From: Brachionus plicatilis
Lineage: Eukaryota; Rotifera; Eurotatoria; Ploima; Brachionidae
Length of the DNA: 64,000 nt
Reading direction: 5' to 3'
Assembly (NCBI GenBank): GCA_010279815.1
Contig: QEOQ01000707.1
Span: 8,567-72,566, forward strand
A program made the translations under genes and the position numbers. This document shows, piece by piece, positions 23,551-34,441 of the stretch (its first letter is position 1; each line of letters starts with the position of its first letter). Below the pieces are notes generated by a model. It saw only the letters and a program-made list of their open reading frames with translations. It did no database searches and had not been told where the DNA came from.

Positions 23551-24271
23551 NNNNNNNNNNNNNNNNNNNNNNNNNNNNNNNNNNNNNNNNNNNNNNNNNN
23601 NNNNNNNNNNNNNNNNNNNNNNNNNNNNNNNNNNNNNNNNNNNNNNNNNNNNNNNNNNNNNNNNNNNNNNNNNNNNNNNNNNNNNNNNNNNNNNNNNNNN
23701 NNNNNNNNNNNNNNNNNNNNNNNNNNNNNNNNNNNNNNNNNNNNNNNNNNNNNNNNNNNNNNNNNNNNNNNNNNNNNNNNNNNNNNNNNNNNNNNNNNNN
23801 NNNNNNNNNNNNNNNNNNNNNNNNNNNNNNNNNNNNNNNNNNNNNNNNNNNNNNNNNNNNNNNNNNNNNNNNNNNNNNNNNNNNNNNNNNNNNNNNNNNN
23901 NNNNNNNNNNNNNNNNNNNNNNNNNNNNNNNNNNNNNNNNNNNNNNNNNNNNNNNNNNNNNNNNNNNNNNNNNNNNNNNNNNNNNNNNNNNNNNNNNNNN
24001 NNNNNNNNNNNNNNNNNNNNNNNNNNNNNNNNNNNNNNNNNNNNNNNNNNNNNNNNNNNNNNNNNNNNNNNNNNNNNNNNNNNNNNNNNNNNNNNNNNNN
24101 NNNNNNNNNNNNNNNNNNNNNNNNNNNNNNNNNNNNNNNNNNNNNNNNNNNNNNNNNNNNNNNNNNNNNNNNNNNNNNNNNNNNNNNNNNNNNNNNNNNN
24201 NNNNNNNNNNNNNNNNNNNNNNNNNNNNNNNNNNNNNNNNNNNNNNNNNNNNNNNNNNNNNNNNNNNNNNN
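23551..24271. other. assembly gap of 721 unknown bases
   Basis: A run of N. It swallows the 5' part of the actin gene. Actin being a multi-copy, highly conserved gene, a collapsed or unresolved repeat is a likely reason for the gap. Confidence 0.99.
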
Positions 24272-25050
<779 letters not shown>

Positions 25051-25364
25051 GAAATTTTTTTTTTCTTCTTAATTTTAATTTCTTATCAAAGAGATTTAAG
25101 ATTTTTCATTTTTATTTTAAATTTTAATTTTAAGCGAATTGATTCTTGATTGAGTTCAATTTTTTTTTTCTTATTTGATTGCTAATCAAAATATTTTAAT
25201 TAATAATTAACTGGGTTCTATGATTTAAATAATTATTCAAGTGTTTTTTTTTGATGGTGTTTTAAAAATTTTTAAAAAATTTAAATTTACAATAAAACTT
25301 AGATATATATTAATTAAACAAAATAAATGGATTTATTTGAATTTTTGCATTTTTTATTTTTGTT

Positions 25365-26287
25365 GGCCTTTTAAAAATGGGTCCTACTAAAATACTGACC
25401 CACAATTTATTAAAATTTTCTGACCCCCATTTATTTTGCAAAGCAAAAGTATTTTTAAAAGTTTTAATACATCATTTGGTTTGAATTTTTCTCTTTTTTT
25501 TGAAAATTAAACTAGTTTTTCTCCAAAATTTTAATTTTTTGTTCAAATTGAATATTTTTATATTTTTAAAAACCTGACTCCCTACTGACCCCCCATTTTT
25601 ATTGAAGAGAATTTAACTGGCTTTCTAAAAATGTGCCAAGTTTTTCTCCAGGAAGTATAGTTTTTGAGATATTTTGATTATAATAAAAGACCTTAGTTTT
25701 TGGTTCAAATTTAAATTCTATTCATTTAAAAATTCTAATCAATAAAATTCGATGTTTAAATCGCGATAAAAAAAGTAAATGATTTTCTAAAAAGAAAAAT
25801 TTAATTTTAATTTATATTTTTATTAAATTAATTGTTAATAAAATTAATTGTAATTTTTATTAAAAAATTTTAAAACTAAATTATTAAAACAAAAAATATT
25901 AAATATTACAATTATAAATTGAAATTTTTTCAATTATTATGAAATTATTTGAAATTCTCGAAAATTATACTTACTGGAGAAAAACTAGGCACATTTCTAG
26001 AAAGCTAGTTAAATTCTCTTCTAATAAAAATGGAGGTCAGTTAAGGGTCAGTCGTATTAAATTGGGGTTCAGTAGGGAGTCAGGTTTTTAAAAATATAAA
26101 AATATTCAATTTCAACAAAAATAAAAATTTTGGAGAAAAACTAGTTTAATTTTCAAAAAAAAGAGAAAAATTCAAACCAAATGATGTATTAAAACTTTTA
26201 AAAATACTTTTGCTTAGCAAAATAAATGGGGGTCAGAAAATTTTAAAAAATTGGGGTCAGTATTTTAGTAGGACCTTTAAAATCGCC
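25365..26287. mobile_element. ~920-bp foldback element
   Basis: Outer ends GGCCTTTTAAAAATGGGTCC and (reverse-complemented) GGCGATTTTAAAGGTCC lead into arms of about 300 bp: GGTCCTACTAAAATACTGACC, CTGACCCCCATTTATTTTGC, CTAGTTTTTCTCCAAAATTT, and CCTGACTCCCTACTGACC all recur inverted at 25980-26280. The central ~300 bp is AT-rich and non-coding. It starts about 315 bp after the actin stop codon. No transposase and no clear target duplication. Confidence 0.7.
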
Positions 26288-26534
26288 TATGACATTTATA
26301 AGTTTTTTATTTATCCGCAACAAATTAAATAAAATGAATTAATTGTACTTGAAAATATAAACAAAAATAAATTTATTAAAATAAAACCAGATTTCAAAGC
26401 AATAAGCGAAATTTTAATCTGCATTTATCATTTGAGCGTATTATATTTAACAGGACATATCTTTTTCTTTAGAGAAATAATTAAGAAAAAAAAACAACAA
26501 CCAAAACTCTTTTCTTTTTTTTCAGGGGAATTAA

Positions 26535-26870
26535 TCAAAACATAAAAAAATAAAAAAACATAGAAAGTTGAAATATGTAGAAAATCAAAACATAGAGAAA
26601 TAAAAAAAGTTTAAATTAATCTAATCAACGTATAAATATAAAAAAATTAAAGTTATTTTGTAAGAATATGAATTAAATTTAGTTAATTATTTTAAATAAA
26701 GATTAAAATAAAAGAGAATAAAGAAAAAATTATTAAAAAAATCAATTAGAAAATCAATTTACAGTCATCAATTTTCTATATCTTGATTTTTACGTTATAC
26801 TTTTTCTATGTCTTTTTTTCTCTACGTTTTTTCTATGTTTTTTAAAATTCTATGTTTTGATACATAGTCT
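26535..26870. repeat. imperfect inverted repeat, ~335 bp
   Basis: AATCAAAACATA...ACATAGAAA on the left faces TTTCTATG...TCTATGTTTTGATAC on the right, with several CATAGAAA units in each half. MITE-like, non-coding. Confidence 0.45.
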
Positions 26871-26969
26871 TTTTCAGATGACTTGGTCACATTTTTTTTA
26901 TTTTTTAAAAGAAAGGAAATCTTGAAAAAATTACTATTAACAAGTACATTTTCGAACTATAAAAATGGC

Positions 26970-27300
26970 TTTATAAATGAAAGATGAAAATTTCGGTTGA
27001 AAAGTCATGCTACATAATATTTTCCAAAAATTTAAAAGAAAAACTAAATCTTGATCTTAAAATGTATGGCAAAAATCTAAAGCTTAAAGCTAAGGTAAAA
27101 TTCTTGGGAATTACTTTTGACTTGAGGATAACCTTTTCTCATATGACAGATGAAATAAAAGAACTGTTTGAATTGAACGAAAGATATGTAAGGACAGAAC
27201 TGAGTCATTCTGTTCCACTGATAGTTCGACAAGTAAATGGATAAAGAGATGGTTTCGAGTCTAAATTTGTCGAGTACCCGACACATTTGTGTTATTGCTT
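26970..27300 (+). pseudogene. LINE reverse-transcriptase C-terminal fragment
   Basis: The frame from 26984 contains KCSYIIFS-type sequence and the hallmark LINE motif KFLGITFD.RITFSHM, then the C-terminal block LFELNERYV...LSHSVPLIVRQVNG and a stop at 27242. The last block matches the fragments at 340-470 and 8660-8740, linking all three to one LINE family. It lacks the catalytic domain. Confidence 0.65.
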
Positions 27301-27462
27301 CCTTAAGACTTCTTCTTTTTTTCCTGAACCCATAGCATTTATATATATTTATTTTAATTTTCTTCTATATTTTAATATTTTTTTATTTTATTAATATAAA
27401 TATATATAAAATTACTTTCAAAAATTTAACATGTTTGTATTTGACAAATTAATCAAAACCTG

Positions 27463-27515
27463 TTCGCCATGTGAAAAGATATGTATACGAGAATGGGCGG
27501 TGCTTCTCATTTAAT
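27463..27515. repeat. short dispersed repeat, second copy at 40366-40418
   Basis: TTCGCCATGT..AAGAT.TGTATACGAG..TGGG.GG.G.TTCT occurs in both places in the same orientation with about 80 percent agreement by eye. Its nature is unknown; it is too short and isolated to assign. Confidence 0.45.
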
Positions 27516-27751
27516 ATAAAAAAATTAATTGAAAGAGACTTAACAACTGTCTTTCTCTTACTATTAAAAATAAATTGTGGGGCCTTTATTTAAATTGAAT
27601 AAAGCGCTAATTAGAAATAAAAATTTAAATTTAAAAAAAATTTGAATTATTGATCAATTATATATAAAAGGATTGAAAAATCAAGCTAGCTTTCACAAAA
27701 TTGACTGCTCCAGCTCTATCGCCTCAGAGATCAACTGTTAAATTGAGTTGA

Positions 27752-27886
27752 GTTGTACCAGGCTAACCAAGCGAATTGTACCAGGCCAACCAAGCGAAAT
27801 GTACCAGGCTAACCAAGCGAATTGTACCAGGCTAACCAAGCGAATTGTACCAGGCTAACCAAGCGAATTGTACCAGGCTTACCAAT
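27752..27886. repeat. 23-bp minisatellite, six units
   Basis: Unit GCGAATTGTACCAGGCTAACCAA is repeated six times with very few differences (GGCCAACC and GGCTTACC variants, GCGAAATG in one unit). It sits exactly at the broken inner edge of a Merlin terminus. The equivalent site of the full Merlin copy (reverse complement of about 36495-36525) reads GAAGTTGTACCAAATCGCGAAGCG, so the unit appears to have been amplified from Merlin transposase coding sequence (EVVPNREA). Confidence 0.85.
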
Positions 27887-28047
27887 ATTTTGGTTTAAAA
27901 TAAAAAAAATAAGAAAGAAAATTATGGTCATATAATGTGAGACCCAAACTTAAGTGATCCAAAAAAAAAATATCCGGTAACCAAACTGACATGAGTGATC
28001 AGATCACATATTACATGACCCGCTTGGTCACATAAAAGGCAAGACCC
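27887..28047. mobile_element. Merlin terminus (solo end with one target-site copy)
   Basis: From AATATTTTGG to GGCAAGACCC it matches, inverted, the left part of the Merlin element at 36335-36501, including the same internal deletion junction. It is followed at 28048-28055 by GACATTCT, the inverse of that element's 8-bp target duplication AGAATGTC. It therefore arose by inverted duplication of an already inserted element, not by its own transposition. Confidence 0.75.
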
Positions 28048-28456
28048 GACATTCTAATAACGATCAATACACACCTAACTCAAATAAAAGCATACTAACA
28101 ATCTTCTATTTTTGGTCACTTCTATTTGAGGAAATACGGCAAGTTTAAAAGAAAAAAAAGTTTTGTAATTAAAATTGAAACATCCTCAAAAAAAATTCAA
28201 AAGAAAATCTAAAAAGATGACAATAAAAACTTTCGTTATTTTAATTTTTGAATATTCCTAAATTAAAAATAAAAAATAACGCCTCGTTAATCGCAACTAT
28301 AAAGCCCTGCTTCCCTATCTTTTAAATAATAAAATCTTTTATTTTACGAAATAGAAAAAATTTCGAATTTTTGGAGATTAAAAAATCCAAAAAAATAAAA
28401 TGAAAAAGAAAAAACATTGAGAATTCATTGAATGATGCAAAGCTATAGAATATTAA

Positions 28457-30218
28457 ATCGGCGGCGAGCCAGGTTCAATGGGCGCCTATTGGCTGGAAAA
28501 AGTGCTCCAACTCTACTTACTTCTACTCTTTATCCAACCTTAACCACGGCCTGATGATGGTCGGTCCATCGGGCTCTGGCAAATCAAAAGCATGGCGCAT
28601 ACTTCTCAAAGCATTGGAGAGATACGAAAACATGGAAGGTGTAGCTCATATCATAGACCCCAAGGCCATATCCAAGGACGCACTATACGGCTCAATGGAC
28701 CCGAATACTCGCGAATGGACCGATGGTTTGTTCACGCATATTTTGCGCAAAATAATTGACAATGTGAGAGGCGAGCTGAATAAGCGCCAATGGATCATAT
28801 TCGATGGCGATGTTGACCCGGAGTGGGTCGAAAATTTGAACTCTGTTTTGGACGATAATAAATTGTTAACTTTGCCAAATGGCGAAAGATTGAACATACC
28901 ATCTAATGTGAGAATTATGTTCGAAGTTCAAGATCTCAAATACGCTTCTTTGGCAACAGTGTCCCGTTGTGGTATGATATGGTTCAGCGAGCATGTTCTA
29001 AGCCTTGAAATGATTTATGAGAATTATTTTGACAAATTGAGCAATGTGTCTTTGGAGGCTGATGATGACGAAGACTTGAATGCGGCAATAAATATCGACT
29101 ACAAGAAGAGATCAATGTCAAATCGGGCAACTTCCAATTTGGACACATCCACCAACATACCTGACTTTCCCACAAATCGAGAAATAAAAGGGGTCCTTGC
29201 TGAACAGCGCACTTGCGCCTCCTACATCAAAACCTATTTCAGCAACGAAGGTCTGGTAAGCAAGTGTTTGGAATACGCGGCCAAATTCGAACACATCATG
29301 GACTTAACTAGGCTAAGAGCTCTTGGTTCCATGTTAACCATGCTCAATCAATCCGTGAGAAACATCCTAATGTACAATCAAGAGCATGACTTCAAGCTGT
29401 CCGAGGAAACAATTGAAAAATACATGAGCAAGTCATTGATACTGGCTATTCTTTGGTCATTTGCTGGAGATTGCAAGCTCAAATACAGAATCGATCTGGG
29501 CGAGTTTGTGCGCCTTTCAACCAACATTCAAATGCCTTCCAATGATCAAAATCCAATAATTGACTACGAAGTTGAGCTTGCCAGTGGTGAATGGGTGCCA
29601 TGGCTGGCCAAAGTTCCACAAATTGAAGTCGAAACTCACAAAGTAGCCGCACCGGACGTGGTAGTGCCCACCATAGACACAATACGTCATGAAAGTTTGC
29701 TATTCACGTGGCTCAGCGAGCACAAACCATTGCTATTGTGTGGTCCGCCCGGTTCTGGCAAAACAATGACCCTGTTTGCTGCTTTAAGAGGTCTGCCTGA
29801 TCTAGAAGTAGTCGGTCTTAACTTTTCGTCAGCCACTACACCTAAACTCATGCTCAAAACATTCGACCACTACTGCGAGTACAAGAGAACTCCGAATGGA
29901 ATTGTTCTTGCACAGGTACAATTGGGAAAATGGTTGGTTATATTTTGTGATGAGATCAATTTGCCTGATGAGGATAAATATGGGACCCAGCGAGTCATCT
30001 CGTTTATTAGACAATGCATTGAGCATGGTGGATTTTATCGCACCAGCGATCAATCTTGGGTGAAATCGGAGAGAATACAATTTGTTGGTGCGTGCAATCC
30101 GCCCACTGATCCTGGCCGTAAACCATTGTCCCATCGCTTCTTGAGACACGTACCTCTGGTCTATGTTGATTATCCAGGAGAACTTTCTCTTAAACAAATA
30201 TAAGGCACGTTTAAACGT
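28457..30218 (+). pseudogene. cytoplasmic dynein heavy chain fragment (AAA2-AAA3), copy 1
   Basis: The open frame 28554-30203 encodes about 549 residues that match the cytoplasmic dynein-1 heavy chain: AAA2 Walker A GPSGSGKS near the start, [24 protein letters not shown] (Walker B region), [10 protein letters not shown], then a linker and AAA3 with GPPGSGKT (29742), [41 protein letters not shown] and VDYPG. Upstream, 28457-28540 continues the match ([11 protein letters not shown]) but a frame break separates it from the main frame, in both copies. After the inner-arm edge at 30182, this copy continues with LSLKQI, a stop, and GTFKRE, where the family has a tyrosine at the stop position. A full heavy chain is about 4,600 residues, so this is a fragment with no motor function by itself. 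It has no introns, unlike other multi-exon genes here. Confidence 0.9.
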
Positions 30219-30236
30219 GAAGTCAAAACGTTTCAG

Positions 30237-30380
30237 AAGCCGCGGATAGGCTTGATGACCATCATTTTGAAATGATATCCAATTTTTGCGAATTGCTAGG
30301 TGATAGAAGTATAAATCTACTTCCCATAGACTTTTATATCGATTATCTCACAACAGTCGAAGACCAACGGGAATCAATCA
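30237..30380 (+). other. orphan exon, family unknown
   Basis: It is bounded by TTTCAG upstream and GTAAGTTTTTT downstream, and one frame is open throughout: ...LDDHHFEMISNFCELLG, then DRSINLLPIDFYIDYL and TTVEDQRESI. Codon use looks protein-like. I do not recognise it and cannot join it convincingly to the next coding block. Confidence 0.45.
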
Positions 30381-30419
30381 GTAAGTTTTTTTTTTCTTTT
30401 AATCTAAAAAAATAAACTT

Positions 30420-31252
30420 GTGAAAAAAGGCCAAAAATTCATCGCACTCAACAAAAATACAAACAATTCAGCAGCAAAACAATTCAATTTTGGAAATTAT
30501 TATTTGTCGCCCCTAACCAGGGCTACAGGGCTTCAGCACAAGAAACGAAAATACGACGAAATAATGATAGAATACAAGAAACTCGAAACTCAAGCGCAAA
30601 AAAAAGATTCTCTTTTTTACTATTTGACGGATCAAGTTAAAGGAAAAAGTTAGAAGAACTAAATAAGAATCTTGAAGAATTCAAACGAAAGGATGTTGAA
30701 GCTAAAATTTCTGAAGTAAGTATATTTTATAAATAGCAACTTTTTTTATAAAAAATAATTAACATTAAATTAATTTAGGAACATATGGAAAAAAGAAGAA
30801 AAATAGGGACGGAACCAGCAAGCGTGAGAGAAAATGAGATTTTCCAGGAGGAAAATCTTTCTTCTCACGTCCCTATTAAATACTTTAATCAAACTTTTGT
30901 AAACCCAAAACACAAATGTAAACCCAAAAATGTAGACCCAAAAATTATAAAAAAAAAAGTTTTAAATCCACAAGGAGGATTCTCTTGCGAAGTTTGTGGC
31001 GATTTGTCAAGCGGCATTAACTATGGAATTAGCACTTGCGAAGCTTGCAAATGCTTCTTCAATTGTCACAAAACAGCAATCATATTCTCCTGGATAATCA
31101 AAATAGACCAGAGGTACGTGTCTCATGCTTCTTCCATAGGAGTAAAGAAAGACATTTCGAATGTAAGAAATCAGGAAATTGCGAAGTAGATAATAAAAAT
31201 CGCAAATGCCAACATTGTCGACTTAAAAAGTGCTTCAGTGTTGGCATGTTGA
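30420..31252 (+). pseudogene. broken coiled-coil / nuclear-receptor-type gene fragment
   Basis: 30420-30716 encodes a basic, charged segment with NNSAAK followed by KKRKYDEIMIEYKKLE and LEELNKNLEEFKRK, resembling the end of a bZIP basic region and a leucine zipper, but with a frameshift near 30645. A GT..AG intron (30717-30778) leads in frame to 30779-31062, which ends in the first zinc finger of a nuclear-receptor DNA-binding domain: CEVCGDLSSGINYGISTCEACKCFF, with P-box CEACK. The second finger (HFECKKSGNCEVDNKNRKCQ, then CRLKKCFSVGM) follows at about 31132-31250 but is cut off from the first by an inserted ~70-bp piece of antisense dynein sequence. Nuclear receptors are ligand- or constitutively regulated transcription factors; no ligand-binding domain is present. 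This copy cannot encode a normal receptor. Confidence 0.65.
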
Positions 31253-31542
31253 AATTTAACAGTTTGTCACAAAACAGCAATCATATTCTCCTGGATAATC
31301 AACATAGACCAGAGGTACGTGTCTCATGCTTCTTCCATAGGAGTAATGAAAGACATTTCGAATGTAAGAAATCAGGAAATTGCGAATTAGATAGTAAAAA
31401 TCGCAAATGCCAACATTGTCGACTTAAAAAGTGCTTCAGTGTTGGCATGTAGAAATTTAATAGTTTGTCACAAAACAGCAATCATATTCTCCTGGATAAT
31501 CAACATAGACCAGAGGTACGTGTCTCAAGAAGCGATGGGACA
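31063..31542 (+). repeat. 201-bp tandem repeat joining antisense dynein to nuclear-receptor finger 2
   Basis: Starts at 31063, 31264 and 31465 (TTGTCACAAAACAGCAATC) are exactly 201 bp apart. Each unit begins with about 60 bp of antisense dynein (reverse complement of the VYVDYPGE codons) and continues with the second zinc finger of the nuclear receptor. The third unit runs on into the full inverted dynein copy. 201 is a multiple of three, so the finger-2 frame is kept (apart from a stop at the end of unit 2). The short sequence TGCTTCTTC flanks the inserted piece in the first unit, as a target-site or microhomology duplication would. Confidence 0.85.
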
Positions 31543-33225
31543 ATGGTTTACGGCCAGGATCAGTGGGCGGATTGCACGCACCAACAAATTGTATTCTCTC
31601 CGATTTCACCCAAGATTGATCGCTGGTGCGATAAAATCCACCATGCTCAATGCATTGTCTAATAAACGAGATGACTCGCTGGGTCCCATATTTATCCTCA
31701 TCAGGCAAATTGATCTCATCACAAAATATAACCAACCATTTTCCCAATTGTACCTGTGCAAGAACAATTCCATTCGGAGTTCTCTTGTACTCGCAGTAGT
31801 GGTCGAATGTTTTGAGCATGAGTTTAGGTGTAGTGGCTGACGAAAAGTTAAGACCGACTACTTCTAGATCAGGCAGACCTCTTAAAGCAGCAAACAGGGT
31901 CATTGTTTTGCCAGAACCGGGCGGACCACACAATAGCAATGGTTTGTGCTCGCTGAGCCACGTGAATAGCAAACTTTCATGACGTATTGTGTCTATGGTG
32001 GGCACTACCACGTCCGGTGCGGCTACTTTGTGAGTTTCGACTTCAATTTGTGGAACTTTGGCCAGCCATGGCACCCATTCACCACTGGCAAGCTCAACTT
32101 CGTAGTCAATTATTGGATTTTGATCATTGGAAGGCATTTGAATGTTGGTTGAAAGGCGCACAAACTCGCCCAGATCGATTCTGTATTTGAGCTTGCAATC
32201 TCCAGCAAATGACCAAAGAATAGCCAGTATCAATGACTTGCTCATGTATTTTTCAATTGTTTCCTCGGACAGCTTGAAGTCATGCTCTTGATTGTACATT
32301 AGGATGTTTCTCACGGATTGATTGAGCATGGTTAACATGGAACCAAGAGCTCTTAGCCTAGTTAAGTCCATGATGTGTTCGAATTTGGCCGCGTATTCCA
32401 AACACTTGCTTACCAGACCTTCGTTGCTGAAATAGGTTTTGATGTAGGAGGCGCAAGTGCGCTGTTCAGCAAGGACCCCTTTTATTTCTCGATTTGTGGG
32501 AAAGTCAGGTATGTTGGTGGATGTGTCCAAATTGGAAGTTGCCCGATTTGACATTGATCTCTTCTTGTAGTCGATATTTATTGCCGCATTCAAGTCTTCG
32601 TCATCATCAGCCTCCAAAGACACATTGCTCAATTTGTCAAAATAATTCTCATAAATCATTTCAAGGCTTAGAACATGCTCGCTGAACCATATCATACCAC
32701 AACGGGACACTGTTGCCAAAGAAGCGTATTTGAGATCTTGAACTTCGAACATAATTCTCACATTAGATGGTATGTTCAATCTTTCGCCATTTGGCAAAGT
32801 TAACAATTTATTATCGTCCAAAACAGAGTTCAAATTTTCGACCCACTCCGGGTCAACATCGCCATCGAATATGATCCATTGGCGCTTATTCAGCTCGCCT
32901 CTCACATTGTCAATTATTTTGCGCAAAATATGCGTGAACAAACCATCGGTCCATTCGCGAGTATTCGGGTCCATTGAGCCGTATAGTGCGTCCTTGGATA
33001 TGGCCTTGGGGTCTATGATATGAGCTACACCTTCCATGTTTTCGTATCTCTCCAATGCTTTGAGAAGTATGCGCCATGCTTTTGATTTGCCAGAGCCCGA
33101 TGGACCGACCATCATCAGGCCGTGGTTAAGGTTGGATAAAGAGTAGAAGTAAGTAGAGTTGGAGCACTTTTTCCAGCCAATAGGCGCCCATTGAACCTGG
33201 CTCGCCGCCGATTTAATATTCTATA
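31487..33225 (-). pseudogene. cytoplasmic dynein heavy chain fragment (AAA2-AAA3), copy 2, inverted
   Basis: The reverse complement of copy 1, with the same 1,739-bp extent and an identical translated product over about 540 residues, including both Walker A loops ([16 protein letters not shown]). It carries the same upstream frame break, so the break existed before duplication. At its dynein 3' end it fuses to the nuclear-receptor repeat, changing the last codons after VDYPGE. Lack of visible divergence means very recent duplication, gene conversion between palindrome arms, or an assembly artefact. Confidence 0.88.
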
Positions 33226-33239
33226 TATCGATTCTATAT

Positions 33240-33350
33240 TTTAATATTTTTTTATTTTATTATTTTTTTAATTTACTTTTTTTTAATCTAAAGGAACTTC
33301 TGTTCGTTACAGATAAACAAATAAATAAATAAAAATAAAAATATTTTTTT
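33240..33350 (+). mobile_element. LINE 3' tail remnant
   Basis: AATCTAAAGGAACTTCTGTTCGTTACAGATAAACAAATAAATAAAT near 33285-33330 is a variant of the tail seen at 566, 3369 and (inverted) 8515, ending in AAAT repeats. It lies exactly at the right-hand edge of the inner palindrome arm, so it may mark the insertion that separated the arms. Confidence 0.5.
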
Positions 33351-33713
33351 TGCCAAAAACTTAAAAATAAATGTCTTTTATTGAATAAATACCAAATAAT
33401 ATCTCGTATGAAATTCCAACTTGAAAGAAAACTCAGTCGACAATTAGTTTCAATCATATAATCATAACTTAAAATTTTTGTAATTTCCAGAAATCGATAA
33501 TAAAAAGCAATTTAAAATGAAGAAAATATTTTTCGAATTTTATTTTAACATTTTAATGTTAATTTAATTTTTTTTTTTAAATATTCAAAACAATAATTAA
33601 TTATGAAATTTTTTCAAAAACTTAAAATATGCATTATAATATTTAGACTAATTTTAATTTAGAATTCAAATCAATTACGACTTAAATTAGTGAGATTTTA
33701 GTTTGTTTATGAA

Positions 33714-34358
33714 ATGGTAGAAAATTGGGATAAAATATTGAACGCTTTGAGATCGAATAAAAATTTTGGCCAAAAATGGTCTAAAATTTTAGATGATCAT
33801 CAAACAATAGAATTGGAACAAGCTAACAAATTAGTTGGACACAAGAAAGCAGCTCATGTATTTTTGTGGGCAAAAAATGACCAAAAACTCTGGGGAATCA
33901 GCCAACTAGCATCGATAATGATGCAAATGAGGTTCGATGGTTACATTGGTTTTCCAGGCGGGCTAATTGACCCAGAAGATTCCGATATAGTCCAAGGTCT
34001 TAATCGTGAGCTCGAGGAAGAGATTAATTTGGACAAGGAATTTTTTTGCACTCAGCAGGACTATTTTTTCACCTGTGTGTGCCATTCAAGAAAATTGGTT
34101 CTTCATTTTTATGTCAAGGAAGTGTCACACGATCAATTTAAAGCAATGGAGCAAAAAAGTTTGGTTGCTGAAGAATATGGCAAAGAGGTTTTGGGAATCA
34201 TTCGACCTCCTTTGTACAAAATTAGTCCAAACAAAGGCTTTAGCGTTTTTGTCCAAAGCAATTTTATTGGAAATGCATTAGTTCAATTGTTAAAAACAAT
34301 AGATCATTTGAAAATTTTAAAAATTGATGAATTGTTAAACTTTATTGATTCATGCTAG
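33714..34358 (+). CDS. NUDT16-like Nudix hydrolase, 214 aa
   Basis: A single-exon frame from ATG 33714 to TAG 34358. Residues about 75-110 contain the conserved block MMQMRFDGYIGFPGGLID followed by LNRELEEEIN, the Nudix signature as it appears in NUDT16 (nuclear U8 snoRNA-decapping enzyme / IDP phosphatase), where the spacing departs from the textbook Nudix box. Further family blocks are HFYVKEVS, YGKEVLGIIRPPLYK and SNFIGNALVQLL. Glutamates in RELEEE are the expected metal ligands, so it is probably catalytic, hydrolysing nucleoside diphosphate derivatives or RNA caps. A three-codon upstream frame (ATG 33709 to TAG 33720) overlaps the start and could lower translation. The next gene starts only 83 bp downstream on the same strand. 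Confidence 0.88.
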   Translation: MVENWDKILNALRSNKNFGQKWSKILDDHQTIELEQANKLVGHKKAAHVFLWAKNDQKLWGISQLASIMMQMRFDGYIGFPGGLIDPEDSDIVQGLNRELEEEINLDKEFFCTQQDYFFTCVCHSRKLVLHFYVKEVSHDQFKAMEQKSLVAEEYGKEVLGIIRPPLYKISPNKGFSVFVQSNFIGNALVQLLKTIDHLKILKIDELLNFIDSC

Positions 34359-34400
34359 GATATTTTTCAATGTTAGGTGTCAAAGCCTAAACTTTTAGAG

Positions 34401-34440
34401 AATAAATTTTTAACATTTTTTTTTATTTTTAATTAGTTAG
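34401..34440 (+). promoter_or_regulatory. possible intercistronic processing region
   Basis: Within 83 bp between two same-strand genes there is AATAAA (34401-34406), a T-rich run, and AG at 34439-34440 one base before the next ATG. This is the arrangement expected for an operon resolved by cleavage/polyadenylation plus trans-splicing. No promoter is needed if so. Confidence 0.35.
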
Positions 34441-34441
34441 A

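Noticed and set aside
27752..27886. CRISPR-like array
   Set aside because: The 23-bp units follow each other directly with no unique spacers; it is a simple tandem repeat.
28646..33023. Short frames opposite the dynein fragments on both strands
   Set aside because: Antisense shadows, appearing in mirrored pairs because of the palindrome.
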